Assembly: GCA_034429975.1 (NCBI GenBank)
Contig: DAOUFM010000135.1
Location: 124,001 to 188,000 of the forward strand
Origin: UBA6170 sp034429975
GTDB taxonomy: Bacteria > Chloroflexota > Anaerolineae > Anaerolineales > Anaerolineaceae
DNA: 64,000 nucleotides
Direction: 5' to 3'
Both the position numbers and the translations under genes were made by a program. Each line of letters opens with the position of its first letter. Position 1 is the first letter of the stretch. Of this stretch, positions 49,976 to 58,940 are shown in pieces. Below the pieces are notes generated by a model. The model ran no database searches, was not told the DNA's origin, and saw nothing but the letters and a program-made list of their open reading frames with translations.

Positions 49976-51102
49976 TTTGGATTCCTTTCATTAGAGCGGG
50001 GTAATGTAAAAATGTTAACGATTCCAATTATTATTATTCCTAAAGCAGAGACCCAAAAAATCTTCATTGGATTTTGATTATATACAATACCACACAAGAT
50101 AGGAGCCAGAATGATTGCCAGGCCAATAGCTGTTTCAATAATTCCAAAAGCAATGCCGGTGTCTTGAAAATGAATAAATTCACGGCTGAAGGCTAAAAGC
50201 ATACTGCGAGCTAATCGAAAACCCCCAAAAACGAAAAAACCAAGCCCGTAATAAAGAAAATTATTCCCGGCTCCTAATAAAATCGGAAAGCCGAGCGAGA
50301 AAATAAAACCGATCATATAACCGATTTTTGGATTAATGTGACCAAACATTAATGCCAGAACCACATTTCCTAGGCTGCCAATTGTTCCCAAATAACCAAT
50401 CTGCTGTAGATTTATATTTTTCAATGTTGTTAAATAAACTGAGGAAAAGTTTTGAGTAAAAACAATAAAAAACATGCCCAAAAAACCTAATAAGGCAATT
50501 CGCATAAAGATGGAATTCTTAAATATATTTACCCGCTGGCCTATTTCCTGATGAAATTCCATTTTTGGTTTTTCGATAAATAAAATTAAAATTGAAGAGA
50601 CAACAAAAAATATAGCAGCAACAAAATAAATATATCTTAAATCAAATTGTTGGGCGATATAACCGCCAATCGCAGGACCGATTACTGCCCCAAGATAATA
50701 AAAAGCCGAAGTGGTCGTTAATGCTTTCTGAGGACTTAATTTACCTCTGGTTGAAGTAATAAACGAAAACATTGGAGCAGTACCAGAACCAGTAAAACCA
50801 TAAAGCATTAAAGCAATGATAAATATATTTAATGATCCTGCCAATGCCATCAAACAAGCAGAAATTGAACCCCATAACCATGAAAACCACATTAGCGGTC
50901 TAGGACCAAATCTGTCAGCAAAATATCCGGATGGGATTTGAGAAAGTGTAATAAAAAACGCCATCCCTCCCAGGATAGCTCCTATTTTTATAGGGTCAGC
51001 CCCAAATTTAAGAAGATATATTGGTTGGAAAAGTAAAAGCATTTCTTCTCCAATTCCCCAAAAAAATAATGAGAACGACACCAATTTAAGATTTCGGTTC
51101 AT
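49966..51102 (-). CDS. MFS transporter
   Basis: Protein of 378 residues with 11-12 membrane helices. The loop between helices 2 and 3 reads SGYFADRFGPRPLMWFSW (the A-type G-x-x-x-D-R-x-G-R/x motif), which is the MFS signature. A glycine/proline-rich helix, AVIGPAIGGYIAQQF, fits motif C of drug-exporter-like carriers. Substrate unknown. First gene of a three-gene unit with a glyoxalase II-like hydrolase and a glycosyltransferase. Confidence 0.85.
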   Translation of the reverse strand: MNRNLKLVSFSLFFWGIGEEMLLLFQPIYLLKFGADPIKIGAILGGMAFFITLSQIPSGYFADRFGPRPLMWFSWLWGSISACLMALAGSLNIFIIALMLYGFTGSGTAPMFSFITSTRGKLSPQKALTTTSAFYYLGAVIGPAIGGYIAQQFDLRYIYFVAAIFFVVSSILILFIEKPKMEFHQEIGQRVNIFKNSIFMRIALLGFLGMFFIVFTQNFSSVYLTTLKNINLQQIGYLGTIGSLGNVVLALMFGHINPKIGYMIGFIFSLGFPILLGAGNNFLYYGLGFFVFGGFRLARSMLLAFSREFIHFQDTGIAFGIIETAIGLAIILAPILCGIVYNQNPMKIFWVSALGIIIIGIVNIFTLPRSNERNPNWP

Positions 51103-51168
51103 GATATAACCATAAGTTTAAAAAAATCAGGAAGCAATTAAATTAAGGATTCGAAAACTCGGTTTATG

Positions 51169-52272
51169 TTACCTGATAATCTTTAATTCTCGAGGAAGAT
51201 TAGTCAAAGATTCTGAGCCGTTTTCAGTAATTACTACATTATCTTCAATTCGTACCCCACCTTTTCCTTCCAGATATATTCCTGGTTCAACTGTATAAAC
51301 CATTCCGGGTTCAAGAATTAATTTATTTTCAGAATAAATATAAGGTGTTTCGTGAGCTTCAAGTCCTAAACCATGACCAGTTCGATGGAAAAAATATTTG
51401 CCAAAACCTTCTTTTTCAATAATTTCTCTTGCTGCGACATCAACGGAGCCGGCTGCTATCCCGGGTTTACCAGCCTTAACCCCAGTTTGATTGGCTTGAT
51501 GGACAACTTCTGCAATTTTCTTCAGAATAGGATCAACTTCACTTACAGCGAATGTTCTGGTTATATCGGAAGCATAGCCATCATAACTGGCACCCCAATC
51601 AAATAGCAAAAGATCGCCTGGTTTTACGATGCTATTACTGGGTGTCGCGTGGGGATCGGCGCTGTTAGGCCCAGCTGCAACTATTGGAGGAAATGGAAAT
51701 TCTTCCGATCCATTTTTAAGTAAGTTGATGGTCAGCTGCGACGCCAATTCTTTTTCTGTTTTCCCAATGACCGATTCTTTGAGGGTTTCAAGTAGAGCAT
51801 TTTGAGCAATTACTACCGCCTTTTTCATTTTTTCGATTTCAGTCTTATCTTTGTTTATCCTGAAAATTTCAAAAACAGAACTGGCAGATTGGATTTGAGA
51901 AAAAGGTAAGGCGTTTTTTAAGAATGCTAATTCCAGATAACGAAATCGCACCGATTCAATTCCGATGATTGCGTTTTCTAAAGATAGCTTTTTTCCTGCA
52001 GCTTTAAAAACCTCAACCCAGGTGTCAGGATTGTCCCCATATGTGAATAGGCTTTCTTTGAGGAAAATTTTTTCTGCTCGGGAGGCCTCTAATTTTGGAA
52101 GGATAAATACATAGGAACCATCGGTGCGGATAATTAGAACTGTTGGGCGTTCCATTAAATGAAAATCTAAATCTGTAAGATAGCGCATGCTATAACCAGG
52201 GTTTAATGCAATTGCATCAAATTTGGCTGCTTTCATTAATTTGGTTAATTTTTCCAGACGTTGTAAATTCAT
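51169..52272 (-). CDS. M24 family aminopeptidase (Xaa-Pro type)
   Basis: Pita-bread metallopeptidase of 367 residues. Creatinase-like N-terminal domain (about 1-125), then the metal-ligand pattern LFDWGASYDGYASDITRTF (two Asp), HRTGHGLGLEAHE (His), VEPGIYLEGKGGVRIEDNVV (two Glu). These features mark Xaa-Pro peptidases that remove N-terminal residues before proline. The longer frame from 52308 is not used: ATG 52272 follows TGGAGG with good spacing. Monocistronic. Confidence 0.92.
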   Translation of the reverse strand: MNLQRLEKLTKLMKAAKFDAIALNPGYSMRYLTDLDFHLMERPTVLIIRTDGSYVFILPKLEASRAEKIFLKESLFTYGDNPDTWVEVFKAAGKKLSLENAIIGIESVRFRYLELAFLKNALPFSQIQSASSVFEIFRINKDKTEIEKMKKAVVIAQNALLETLKESVIGKTEKELASQLTINLLKNGSEEFPFPPIVAAGPNSADPHATPSNSIVKPGDLLLFDWGASYDGYASDITRTFAVSEVDPILKKIAEVVHQANQTGVKAGKPGIAAGSVDVAAREIIEKEGFGKYFFHRTGHGLGLEAHETPYIYSENKLILEPGMVYTVEPGIYLEGKGGVRIEDNVVITENGSESLTNLPRELKIIR

Positions 52273-52335
52273 TAATCCTCCAAATATTTTTTCTTTCTTG
52301 GTTGCCAAACAAAAATGAGATCTAAAAAGATTAAT

Positions 52336-52354
52336 AATTAGTAGACAACTAATT
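52336..52354 (-). terminator. Possible weak terminator of the ABC-2 operon
   Basis: AATTAGT/ACTAATT 7-bp stem with a 5-nt loop just after the last permease stop, followed within 10 nt by a T5 run on the minus strand. AT-rich and weak. Confidence 0.4.
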
Positions 52355-52356
52355 TA

Positions 52357-53211
52357 TCAATAATTTGTTGAAATATCAATCAATCCTTTTTCTCTGGCTG
52401 AATAATCACATCTTTTAAAAATAAAAAGCGAAATTAAACCGGCAATAATGGAAGAGCCAATTAAAATTCCAAGTAAATCCATATTTGATAAGGATGTAAA
52501 TGTTGGAAATGCTTGAGCAATGTTTCCAACCAGGGATCTTCTGATCAGTTCAAGCCAATATGTGATGGGTAAAGCATAACCAACAGGTCTCAACCAGGCG
52601 GATAAAACCTCAAGTGGGAAGATGGCGCCAGTGAAAAGAAAAAGTCCACTGGCAACTACATCACCAATAAAGTATGAGTGTCGGGCAGTCATAAGAGTAA
52701 TCCCCGCAAGAAGCAACCCGAGCATAGAGAGCATTATGATTCCCAGAAATAACGATAATAGAAATAATAACCAATTGACCTGGTTAATTTGAAAAGGCAC
52801 ATTTAGAAATAAAAAACCAGCTAGAAGGGTGATCAATACAGCGAATGTTCCGGTAAGAAATTTTGCCACACCTCTGCCAAACAAGTAAAGAGGAATATTT
52901 ACCGGGGCTACATAAATATACTTCAGGGTACGGTAATGTTCGCGATCATCAATAATTGTCCAGGAAATTCCGGACAAGACCGCAGGCACATATTGATAAA
53001 AAGCATTCCCGAGATATAAATATGCAAACATTGGATTGGTAAAGTTTTGATCTGTAACAATCGAATACATTAAAACCAGAATTCCAGCACTGGCTAAAGG
53101 TTTTACGATGGAATAAATAGCGAAAAGAAACGGATCAGTCCAGTTTGACTCAATTTTCCAACCTAACCAGGAAGCAGATAAAAATGAACGTAATGAAATT
53201 GATCTTCTCAT
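52357..53211 (-). CDS. ABC-2 type transporter permease
   Basis: Membrane protein of 284 residues with six helices in the ABC-2 pattern, including the loop DDREHYRTLKYIYVAPVNIPLYLFGRG, and MTARHSYFIGDVVASGLFLFTGAIFPLEVL near the fifth helix. It follows the second permease by 3 nt. The two permeases and the ATPase form an export system. Substrate unknown; drug, lipid or polysaccharide export are all possible. Confidence 0.85.
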   Translation of the reverse strand: MRRSISLRSFLSASWLGWKIESNWTDPFLFAIYSIVKPLASAGILVLMYSIVTDQNFTNPMFAYLYLGNAFYQYVPAVLSGISWTIIDDREHYRTLKYIYVAPVNIPLYLFGRGVAKFLTGTFAVLITLLAGFLFLNVPFQINQVNWLLFLLSLFLGIIMLSMLGLLLAGITLMTARHSYFIGDVVASGLFLFTGAIFPLEVLSAWLRPVGYALPITYWLELIRRSLVGNIAQAFPTFTSLSNMDLLGILIGSSIIAGLISLFIFKRCDYSAREKGLIDISTNY

Positions 53212-53214
53212 TAG

Positions 53215-54060
53215 TTATCTCCTATTCTCCGTAATACGTCCTTCTTTGACTGCTAATTTTTCAATATGCGCGAGAAGATACTTTGCTGCTCCAATATAAA
53301 TTATGGATAAAACGATTAAAAGGATAATTTCCAACTTAACGCTTAAAAACCCTAAACTTGGACCGGATTTGAAGACAAGCTGTCTCATTGCATCCAGGCC
53401 TAAAGACAGGGGAATAAGTGACCCAAAGGCGGATCCCCAAAAGCCTAGATTTTTAATTGGAAAATACATTCCAGAAATTAAGTAAACAGGTTCAGTAGCC
53501 AGATTAGAGAGATGCCAGGCTTCACGACTCAATAAAAGAAAAATGGATGCGCTCATCATTCCGAGCCCGTATAAAGATACCATACTGAGGGAAAAGATTG
53601 CAATTAATGACCAAAAGCTAACTACATAATAACTTACATGAAAAAGTAGGCTACCAAACACCATAATAGTAATTGCCCGCAACAGAGTTGAGAACAATCC
53701 TCCCAAAGCCATTCCTAGTAGAATGGCCATCATTGAGGCTGGTGAAATGATATATAACGCTAGATTCCCTTGTTCTTTTTCCCAATAAAGCTGAGATGAC
53801 ATGCCCCAGAGAATATTCATCCAGAAAGCAGTCATTGCTCCACCAACAACGACGAAGCCAACATAATCTTCCGGTGCGCCAATTGCCCGATAAACAAAAA
53901 CGTAAGCCGAGACACTCAATAATGGTACGAAAATGTCGAAGAACAACCAAGATTTTTCTCTTGTCATTCCTACCACCCTTGGATATGAACGCCCAAGCAC
54001 TGTCATGAGGAAGAGACGAAACCCTGTTCTTTTATTTTTGATTGTTTGCACCATAGACAT
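53215..54060 (-). CDS. ABC-2 type transporter permease
   Basis: Membrane protein of 281 residues with six helices (ABC-2 family): GAMTAFWMNILWGMSSQLYWEKEQGNLALYIISPASMMAI carries the usual coupling helix. The long frame begins at 54132 inside the ATPase gene, but ATG 54060 (MSMVQTIKN) after GAGGTG, directly following the ATPase stop, is the likely start. It is likely to form a heterodimer with the downstream 284-residue permease. Confidence 0.85.
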   Translation of the reverse strand: MSMVQTIKNKRTGFRLFLMTVLGRSYPRVVGMTREKSWLFFDIFVPLLSVSAYVFVYRAIGAPEDYVGFVVVGGAMTAFWMNILWGMSSQLYWEKEQGNLALYIISPASMMAILLGMALGGLFSTLLRAITIMVFGSLLFHVSYYVVSFWSLIAIFSLSMVSLYGLGMMSASIFLLLSREAWHLSNLATEPVYLISGMYFPIKNLGFWGSAFGSLIPLSLGLDAMRQLVFKSGPSLGFLSVKLEIILLIVLSIIYIGAAKYLLAHIEKLAVKEGRITENRR

Positions 54061-54061
54061 G

Positions 54062-55057
54062 TCACACCTCTTCAATTTTTTGCCCAACCAAATGAACAAA
54101 AACGTCTTCCAAAGAAGGTTCTCTCTTTTCAAGTTTAATAATTTTTAATTTTTGCTGACTGCTTTCAGAAATAATTTCTGTTAATATGGAATCTTCTTCA
54201 AGAATAATATCAAGGTGAGTTTCATCCTGAACATTCGAAAGCACACAATTCTTTACTCCGGGAATGTTCTTAAAATTATCCAGATTTAGACCGTTAGGTG
54301 AATAAAGGTTTAAATGAAAAATGGCATCTTTTTGCAACATTGTCTTTAAGTTCGATGGGGTATCACAAGCCAATACTTTTCCCTGGTTAATGATCGCAAC
54401 CCGATCACATAATTCATCTGCTTCAACCATGTAATGTGTGGTGAGCAACAAAGTTCTTTCCTGATTATCATCCATCCAGTTTTTAATAAATTTTCGTACA
54501 TCTCTAGATGCACCTACGTCTAAACCGAGAGTTGGCTCGTCCAGAAATAAAATTTCTGGATCTGTTAAAAACCCACGAATAATGTTCATTTTTTGGCGTA
54601 ATCCGGTTGATAAGTCAGAAGATTTGGTGTTCAAACGATCAGCAATACCAACAATCTCCGCTAATTTTTTGATCCGATCATTTGCAATCGTACTATCAAT
54701 TCCGTAAAACTGAGCGAACATCCATAAATTCTCACGAACAGTCAATAAGCCGTATCCAGAAGTTTCTCCTCCGGAAACCATATTTATTTTTTTACGAACC
54801 TCTTCAGGGAATTTTTCAAGATCAATCTCAGCTACCTTAGCGCGTCCTGAAGTTGGAGCAAGCAAGGTAGTTAAAATTTTTATCAAAGTAGTTTTTCCAG
54901 CGCCATTTGGGCCTAAAAGGCCGAACAATTCGCCTTTTTTTATTTCCAAATTAACATGCGATAAGGCTATCAATTCTTTAAACGCTTCTTTTTTATTATT
55001 ACGAATTTTATAAATTCTTCCTAAATTCTCGGTTTCTACGGCGGTGGTTTTTCCCAT
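54062..55057 (-). CDS. ABC-2 exporter ATPase
   Basis: ATPase of 331 residues. Walker A GPNGAGKTTLIKILTTLL (about 50), signature as LSTGLRQKMNIIRGFL (about 150; TG replaces the usual SGG), Walker B ILFLDEPTLGLDVGASRD, and switch His in LLTTHYMVEADELCDRV. The C-terminal 80 residues form the extension typical of DrrA/CcmA-like export ATPases. Start follows AAGGA. Heads a three-gene exporter operon; a TATAAT on the minus strand at 55116-55121 may be its -10. Confidence 0.92.
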   Translation of the reverse strand: MGKTTAVETENLGRIYKIRNNKKEAFKELIALSHVNLEIKKGELFGLLGPNGAGKTTLIKILTTLLAPTSGRAKVAEIDLEKFPEEVRKKINMVSGGETSGYGLLTVRENLWMFAQFYGIDSTIANDRIKKLAEIVGIADRLNTKSSDLSTGLRQKMNIIRGFLTDPEILFLDEPTLGLDVGASRDVRKFIKNWMDDNQERTLLLTTHYMVEADELCDRVAIINQGKVLACDTPSNLKTMLQKDAIFHLNLYSPNGLNLDNFKNIPGVKNCVLSNVQDETHLDIILEEDSILTEIISESSQQKLKIIKLEKREPSLEDVFVHLVGQKIEEV

Positions 55058-55211
55058 ATTGATTCCTTAAAAAATTATCAATGTTTCGGATAAATAGAAA
55101 AAATGTTACCTCGTGATTATATCGCAGTATGAGTCTCTAATATTTAAAAAGCGTCTGCAGTAATTGATTATTCTAGGTGATCGTTTTTTTACTTCCTTGA
55201 AATCTTTTCTC

Positions 55212-55240
55212 TTGACACTTGTCTTTCTTAAGAGTAGAAT
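55212..55240 (+). promoter_or_regulatory. Strong promoter of tandem tRNA-Ala genes
   Basis: Consensus -35 TTGACA (55212-55217), exact 17-nt spacer, and -10 TAGAAT (55235-55240). Expected start about 55247, 12 nt before the first tRNA. The best consensus match seen in the window. Confidence 0.85.
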
Positions 55241-55258
55241 TTCTGTCACCCTGATAGA

Positions 55259-55331
55259 GGGCCTGTAGCGCAGTTGGGAGCGCGCTTCAATCGCACTGAA
55301 GAGGCCGAGGGTTCGAATCCCTCCAGGTCCA
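55259..55331 (+). tRNA. tRNA-Ala (anticodon CGC)
   Basis: 73-nt cloverleaf: acceptor GGGCCTG/CAGGTCC with the G3-U70 pair that defines alanine tRNAs, anticodon stem CTTCA/TGAAG with loop ATCGCAC, T arm GAGGG-TTCGAAT-CCCTC, discriminator A. No encoded CCA. Confidence 0.95.
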
Positions 55332-55375
55332 CTGAGGTGCTCCTCAAAAATGGTGATCAGGTTAACAATTGAAAA

Positions 55376-55448
55376 GGGCCCATAGCGCAGTTGGGAGCGC
55401 GTCTCAATGGCATTGAGAAGGCCGAGGGTTCGAGTCCCTCTGGGTCCA
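55376..55448 (+). tRNA. tRNA-Ala (anticodon GGC)
   Basis: 73-nt cloverleaf: acceptor GGGCCCA/TGGGTCC with G3-U70, anticodon stem TCTCA/TGAGA with loop ATGGCAT, T arm GAGGG-TTCGAGT-CCCTC, discriminator A, no encoded CCA. It lies 44 nt after the CGC tRNA and is read from the same promoter. Confidence 0.95.
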
Positions 55449-55466
55449 CTAAAGCTCTCTGAAACG

Positions 55467-55498
55467 CCATTGATACTATAATAAATCAATGGTTTTTT
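55467..55498 (+). terminator. Terminator of the tRNA-Ala transcript
   Basis: CCATTGAT/ATCAATGG stem (55467-55474 with 55485-55492), 10-nt loop, then T6. Confidence 0.85.
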
Positions 55499-55537
55499 AT
55501 TTTAAATTAATTTGGATGTGTATTTTTAGGAGAAGTG

Positions 55538-56224
55538 ATGCGATTTGAAGAATGTAATTGGATGGATATTGAAAATTATTTGAAAAAAGATTCCCGAATT
55601 ATTTTAGTTATTGGTGCATGTGAGCAACACGGGTATTTAAGCTTATTAACGGATGTAAAAATACCATTAGCGCTGGCAGATGCAGCTTCTAAAGAAACTG
55701 GAGTGATCCTTGCTCCGCCGGTTAATTTTGGAGTTTCACCTTATTTTTTGGAGTATCCCGGATCAATTGCATTAAGAGTATCTACATTAATGAATGTTGT
55801 TGAAGATATAATCTCAAGTTTATATCACCAGGGGTTTCGAAAATTTTTAATATTAAATGGTCATAGCGGCAATGAGCCTTTAAAAGAAAAATTGAATGAA
55901 GTGTTAAATAAACTCGATGAATTGCAGATTAACTGGTACTCATGGTGGGTTTCTCATAGTATCGAAAAAATTGCCTTGGAAAATGAGATTAAACCTGCTC
56001 ACGCCAACTGGCTGGAGGCTTTTCCATTTACTAAGGTTTGTGATTTACCTCAAGAAAAGAAGATCCCTCCGCACTATAAGGGATTAATGAGCGCAAAAGA
56101 AACAAGAAAAGTTTTTACTGATGGTTCTTTTGGGGGAGAATATGAGGTTGACCAGTCTATTATGAACCAATTATTTCAGGCCGCATACCTGGATGTATTA
56201 AATTTATTAAATTTTGATGTATAA
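55538..56224 (+). CDS. Creatininase-family amidohydrolase
   Basis: Protein of 228 residues. Metal motif region GACEQHGYLSLLTD (Glu, His and Asp ligands as in creatininase EQH...TD, but one residue shorter than the usual EQHGxHLPLxTD) and FLILNGHSGNE (His and Glu ligands). SFGGEYEVDQS near the end matches the family. Known members act on creatinine, on formamide-type intermediates in riboflavin or F420 synthesis, or in mycofactocin maturation; the substrate here is unknown. ATG 55538 follows AGGAGA. The gene is alone between two terminators. Confidence 0.85.
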   Translation: MRFEECNWMDIENYLKKDSRIILVIGACEQHGYLSLLTDVKIPLALADAASKETGVILAPPVNFGVSPYFLEYPGSIALRVSTLMNVVEDIISSLYHQGFRKFLILNGHSGNEPLKEKLNEVLNKLDELQINWYSWWVSHSIEKIALENEIKPAHANWLEAFPFTKVCDLPQEKKIPPHYKGLMSAKETRKVFTDGSFGGEYEVDQSIMNQLFQAAYLDVLNLLNFDV

Positions 56225-56670
56225 AAAAGGGACGACGATTGAATTTTTTTTTTAAGAAAACAGTTTTTAAGCAATTAATCCAAAATTTAATACTATTGTT
56301 TGATGTGATTTACGGAAAAGAAAAACTCGGGTCATTTTCCGAGTTTTCTATTTGAAAAAGAATTTGATTTATTAAAAAAAAATGGGTTATAATAAACGCG
56401 TTATAAAAACTATTTTTGAAATTGAATGCGGATCACTTTAATTGGTCTTGGAATTGTTTTCTCTCAAATAAAATGAGAGTTAATAAAAGCTTAACAATCG
56501 GTTAGCGATTGAAATAAATGGGAAATGGGCAGATTTCAGGAATTGACCATTGAAACAAGGGAACTATTAATCAATTTGTAATAAATTTCTGAAAAAACGC
56601 GCGTTAACTTCAAATAACTGGTTGAATATCAAGGCCATCTTCATCCGCGAAAAGATTTGATGGCTCCGAA
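56225..56670 (+). promoter_or_regulatory. 446-nt intergenic region with terminator, promoter and long structured leader of recX
   Basis: No gene seen. It contains the terminator of the preceding gene at 56322-56347 (AAAACTCGG/CCGAGTTTT), a promoter TTGATT (56364-56369), 18-nt spacer, TATAAT (56388-56393), and then a leader of about 270 nt to recX. The leader holds small hairpins: CTCTCA/TGAGAG (about 56461-56479) and CAATCG/CGATTG (about 56496-56512). No tmRNA, SRP RNA or RNase P signature is seen, and no recA gene or remnant. Confidence 0.55.
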
Positions 56671-57354
56671 ATGCAAAAGATTATTACTGCATTAAAACAA
56701 CAAAAGAATAACCCTAACCGGGTGAATGTTTTTCTTGATGGTCAATTTGGCTTTGCTGTGTATAAAATTGTGGCTGCATATTTGAAAATTGATCAGGCAA
56801 TTTCTGAAAACTCAATTGAAAAATTATTACAGGATGACCTGAAAGAGGATTGTTATCAAAAGGCGTTGAAATTTATTGCCTTTAAACCGCGTTCACGTCA
56901 GGAAGTGATCAATCGATTAAAGAGATATGACTTTAATGATGAGACAATTTCCTCTATAATCAAAGTATTAGAGGAAAAAAAATACATTAATGATATAGAT
57001 TTTGCACAGAATTGGGTTGAAAATAGGACAACATGTAAACCCAGAAGCAAAAATTTAATTAGGTGGGAATTGCGAAATAAAAAAATCAGTGATGAAATAA
57101 TTGAAAAAATTTCCGATGAAATGCCTACTGATGAAGAGTTGGTAATTGTTGCGGCCGAGAAATATTCAAAAAGATTAACTGGCTGTGAAAAAGATGTTTT
57201 TTTTCGGAGATTAGCAGGTTATTTAATGCGGCGAGGTTTTCCATTTTCAATCGTAAACCCAGTGGTTAACAAAACCTGGGAGGATCTTCGCCAACAAAAA
57301 TTTAATAATGAATATGGAAAAGAGGTGGATGAATGGGGAATCAAGGATTATTAG
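56671..57354 (+). CDS. recX: Regulatory protein RecX
   Basis: Protein of 227 residues built of helical triplets. The family core is KALKFIAFKPRSRQEVINRLKRYDF (about 70-94), LEEKKYINDIDFAQNWVENR (about 105-124), and the C-terminal LAGYLMRRGFPFSIVNPVVN. RecX modulates RecA filaments. recA itself is not in the window, although it is a usual neighbour. The N-terminal 60 residues are an extension found in some phyla. No clear ribosome site before the ATG; a long leader precedes it. The gene overlaps rny by 22 nt. Confidence 0.88.
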   Translation: MQKIITALKQQKNNPNRVNVFLDGQFGFAVYKIVAAYLKIDQAISENSIEKLLQDDLKEDCYQKALKFIAFKPRSRQEVINRLKRYDFNDETISSIIKVLEEKKYINDIDFAQNWVENRTTCKPRSKNLIRWELRNKKISDEIIEKISDEMPTDEELVIVAAEKYSKRLTGCEKDVFFRRLAGYLMRRGFPFSIVNPVVNKTWEDLRQQKFNNEYGKEVDEWGIKDY

Positions 57355-58868
57355 GAATATTTTTATTCATTGGGGATCTTGTAGTTTTAGGAATGTTAAT
57401 TTTCTTTATGAATCGGTATTATTCCGAAAAATTAAAGAAAGATCGATTAAACCAAGCGGATACGCTCATTGCAAATGCAAAAGAAGAAGCAAAAACGATT
57501 GAATTAGAAGCAAAAGACAATTCGATTCGGATATTAAAAGAAGCAGAAGAAGAGATTACACGTAGAAGGAATGAAAATTTAAAAGAAGAAGAAAGACTTC
57601 ATAAACGCCGAACAGAACTTGACCATAGAATAGAGCGCTTAGAATTGCGTGAGCAAGCGATCAACAAAAGACAAAGCCTAATTGATAAAAGATCGAACGA
57701 GATCGAAAAAATGTATGCTCAACAACTTGGAGAACTTCAGCGAATTGCTCAGATGAGTGTAGAAGAAGCGAGAGACATCCTTTTACAAGAAGCTGAAAAA
57801 GAAGGCCGGGCAGATATGGCAAGAATTATTCGTCAAATTGAAGCAGAAGCCCGCGCTGAAGGAGAAAAAAGAGCCAGGGAAATAATCGCGGATGCCATTC
57901 AAAGAGTAGCTTCTGAGCATGTCAACGAGGTGACAACCTCAGTTGTGATGCTTCCTAATGAAGAAATGAAAGGCCGCATTGTCGGTAGAAATGGAAGGAA
58001 TATTCGTGCCTTTGAACAGGCTACCGGGGTAGATGTCATTGTAGACGATACCCCTGAAGCTGTGACTATTAGTTGTTTTGACCCCGTTCGGCGTGAAGTT
58101 GCCCGCAGAGCTTTGGATTATTTAATCCTGGATGGAAGAATTCATCCGGCACATATTGAAAAAGTATTGGAAGATAAACAAAAAGAAGTTGATAAAACCA
58201 TTGAAGAAGCTGGAGAACAGGCGGCTTATGATGCAGGCGTTTCGGGTATCCGCCCTGAAATTCTAAAAGTTCTGGGAAGGCTGAAATATCGAACCTCTTA
58301 TGGTCAGAATCAACTTTCTCATGCAGTTGAGGTCGCCAGACTTGGTTCGGTTATAGCGTCGGAATTAGGTGCTGATATCGAAGTCGTTAAGGCTGCCGGC
58401 TTGTTACATGATTTAGGCAAAGCTATGGATCACAACACCGAAGGAACGCATGCGTTGATTGGGGCAGAATTTGCCCGCCGGTACGGTGTGAATCCAAAAA
58501 TTGTAAATGCGATCGCCTCTCACCATCACGAGATCGAACAAGAATCACTAGAGGCTATCATTGTCGAAGCTGCAGATGCAATTTCTGGTGCAAGACCAGG
58601 GGCCAGAAGAGAGGATCTGGAACAATACATTAAGCGGCTTAGAGCTTTGGAAGATATCGCTAATTCATTCAAAGGGGTTAGCCAAAGCTATGCAATACAA
58701 GCTGGAAGAGAAGTAAGAATTATTGTGCGGCCTGAAGATATTGATGATTTAGAAGCCATTCGGATTGCACGCGACGTTTCCAAGAAAATCGAAGACAATA
58801 TGCAGTATCCTGGTCAAATACGAGTTACTGTAATTCGGGAGACTCGTGCAATTGATTATGCAAAATAA
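57333..58868 (+). CDS. rny: Ribonuclease Y
   Basis: Endoribonuclease of 511 residues. N-terminal membrane helix (about 5-27), long charged coiled coil (about 30-180), KH domain with MKGRIVGRNGRNIRAFEQATGVDVIVDD (about 210-240), and HD domain with LLHDLGKAMDH (about 355) and IVNAIASHHHEIE (about 395). It starts mRNA decay at the membrane. ATG follows GAGGTGG within recX. A terminator hairpin lies 28 nt after the stop. Confidence 0.95.
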   Translation: MGNQGLLGIFLFIGDLVVLGMLIFFMNRYYSEKLKKDRLNQADTLIANAKEEAKTIELEAKDNSIRILKEAEEEITRRRNENLKEEERLHKRRTELDHRIERLELREQAINKRQSLIDKRSNEIEKMYAQQLGELQRIAQMSVEEARDILLQEAEKEGRADMARIIRQIEAEARAEGEKRAREIIADAIQRVASEHVNEVTTSVVMLPNEEMKGRIVGRNGRNIRAFEQATGVDVIVDDTPEAVTISCFDPVRREVARRALDYLILDGRIHPAHIEKVLEDKQKEVDKTIEEAGEQAAYDAGVSGIRPEILKVLGRLKYRTSYGQNQLSHAVEVARLGSVIASELGADIEVVKAAGLLHDLGKAMDHNTEGTHALIGAEFARRYGVNPKIVNAIASHHHEIEQESLEAIIVEAADAISGARPGARREDLEQYIKRLRALEDIANSFKGVSQSYAIQAGREVRIIVRPEDIDDLEAIRIARDVSKKIEDNMQYPGQIRVTVIRETRAIDYAK

Positions 58869-58887
58869 TTAATCAATAAAAATGAAA

Positions 58888-58929
58888 TATAATTCTGATA
58901 CAGGTATCTCGCCTGTATCAGTTTTTTTT
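58888..58929 (+). terminator. rny terminator with an overlapping -10
   Basis: A 9-bp perfect stem TGATACAGG/CCTGTATCA (58896-58904 with 58912-58920), 7-nt loop, T8 (58922-58929). TATAAT (58888-58893) lies just before the stem, so a transcript starting from it (about 58900) would lack most of the left arm. Confidence 0.75.
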
Positions 58930-58940
58930 AAGGAAAATCC

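Noticed and set aside
55106..55489. Minus-strand open frame of 127 codons across the two tRNA-Ala genes, with a repeated GPxGxRTLGL peptide
   Set aside because: It is the antisense translation of the two tRNAs, a known artefact; the repeat comes from the similar tRNA bodies.
56394..56670. Possible tmRNA, SRP RNA or RNase P RNA in the recX leader
   Set aside because: No tRNA-like ends, no GGTCAGG...GGAAGGAAGCAGCC-type SRP loop, no RNase P core motifs visible.
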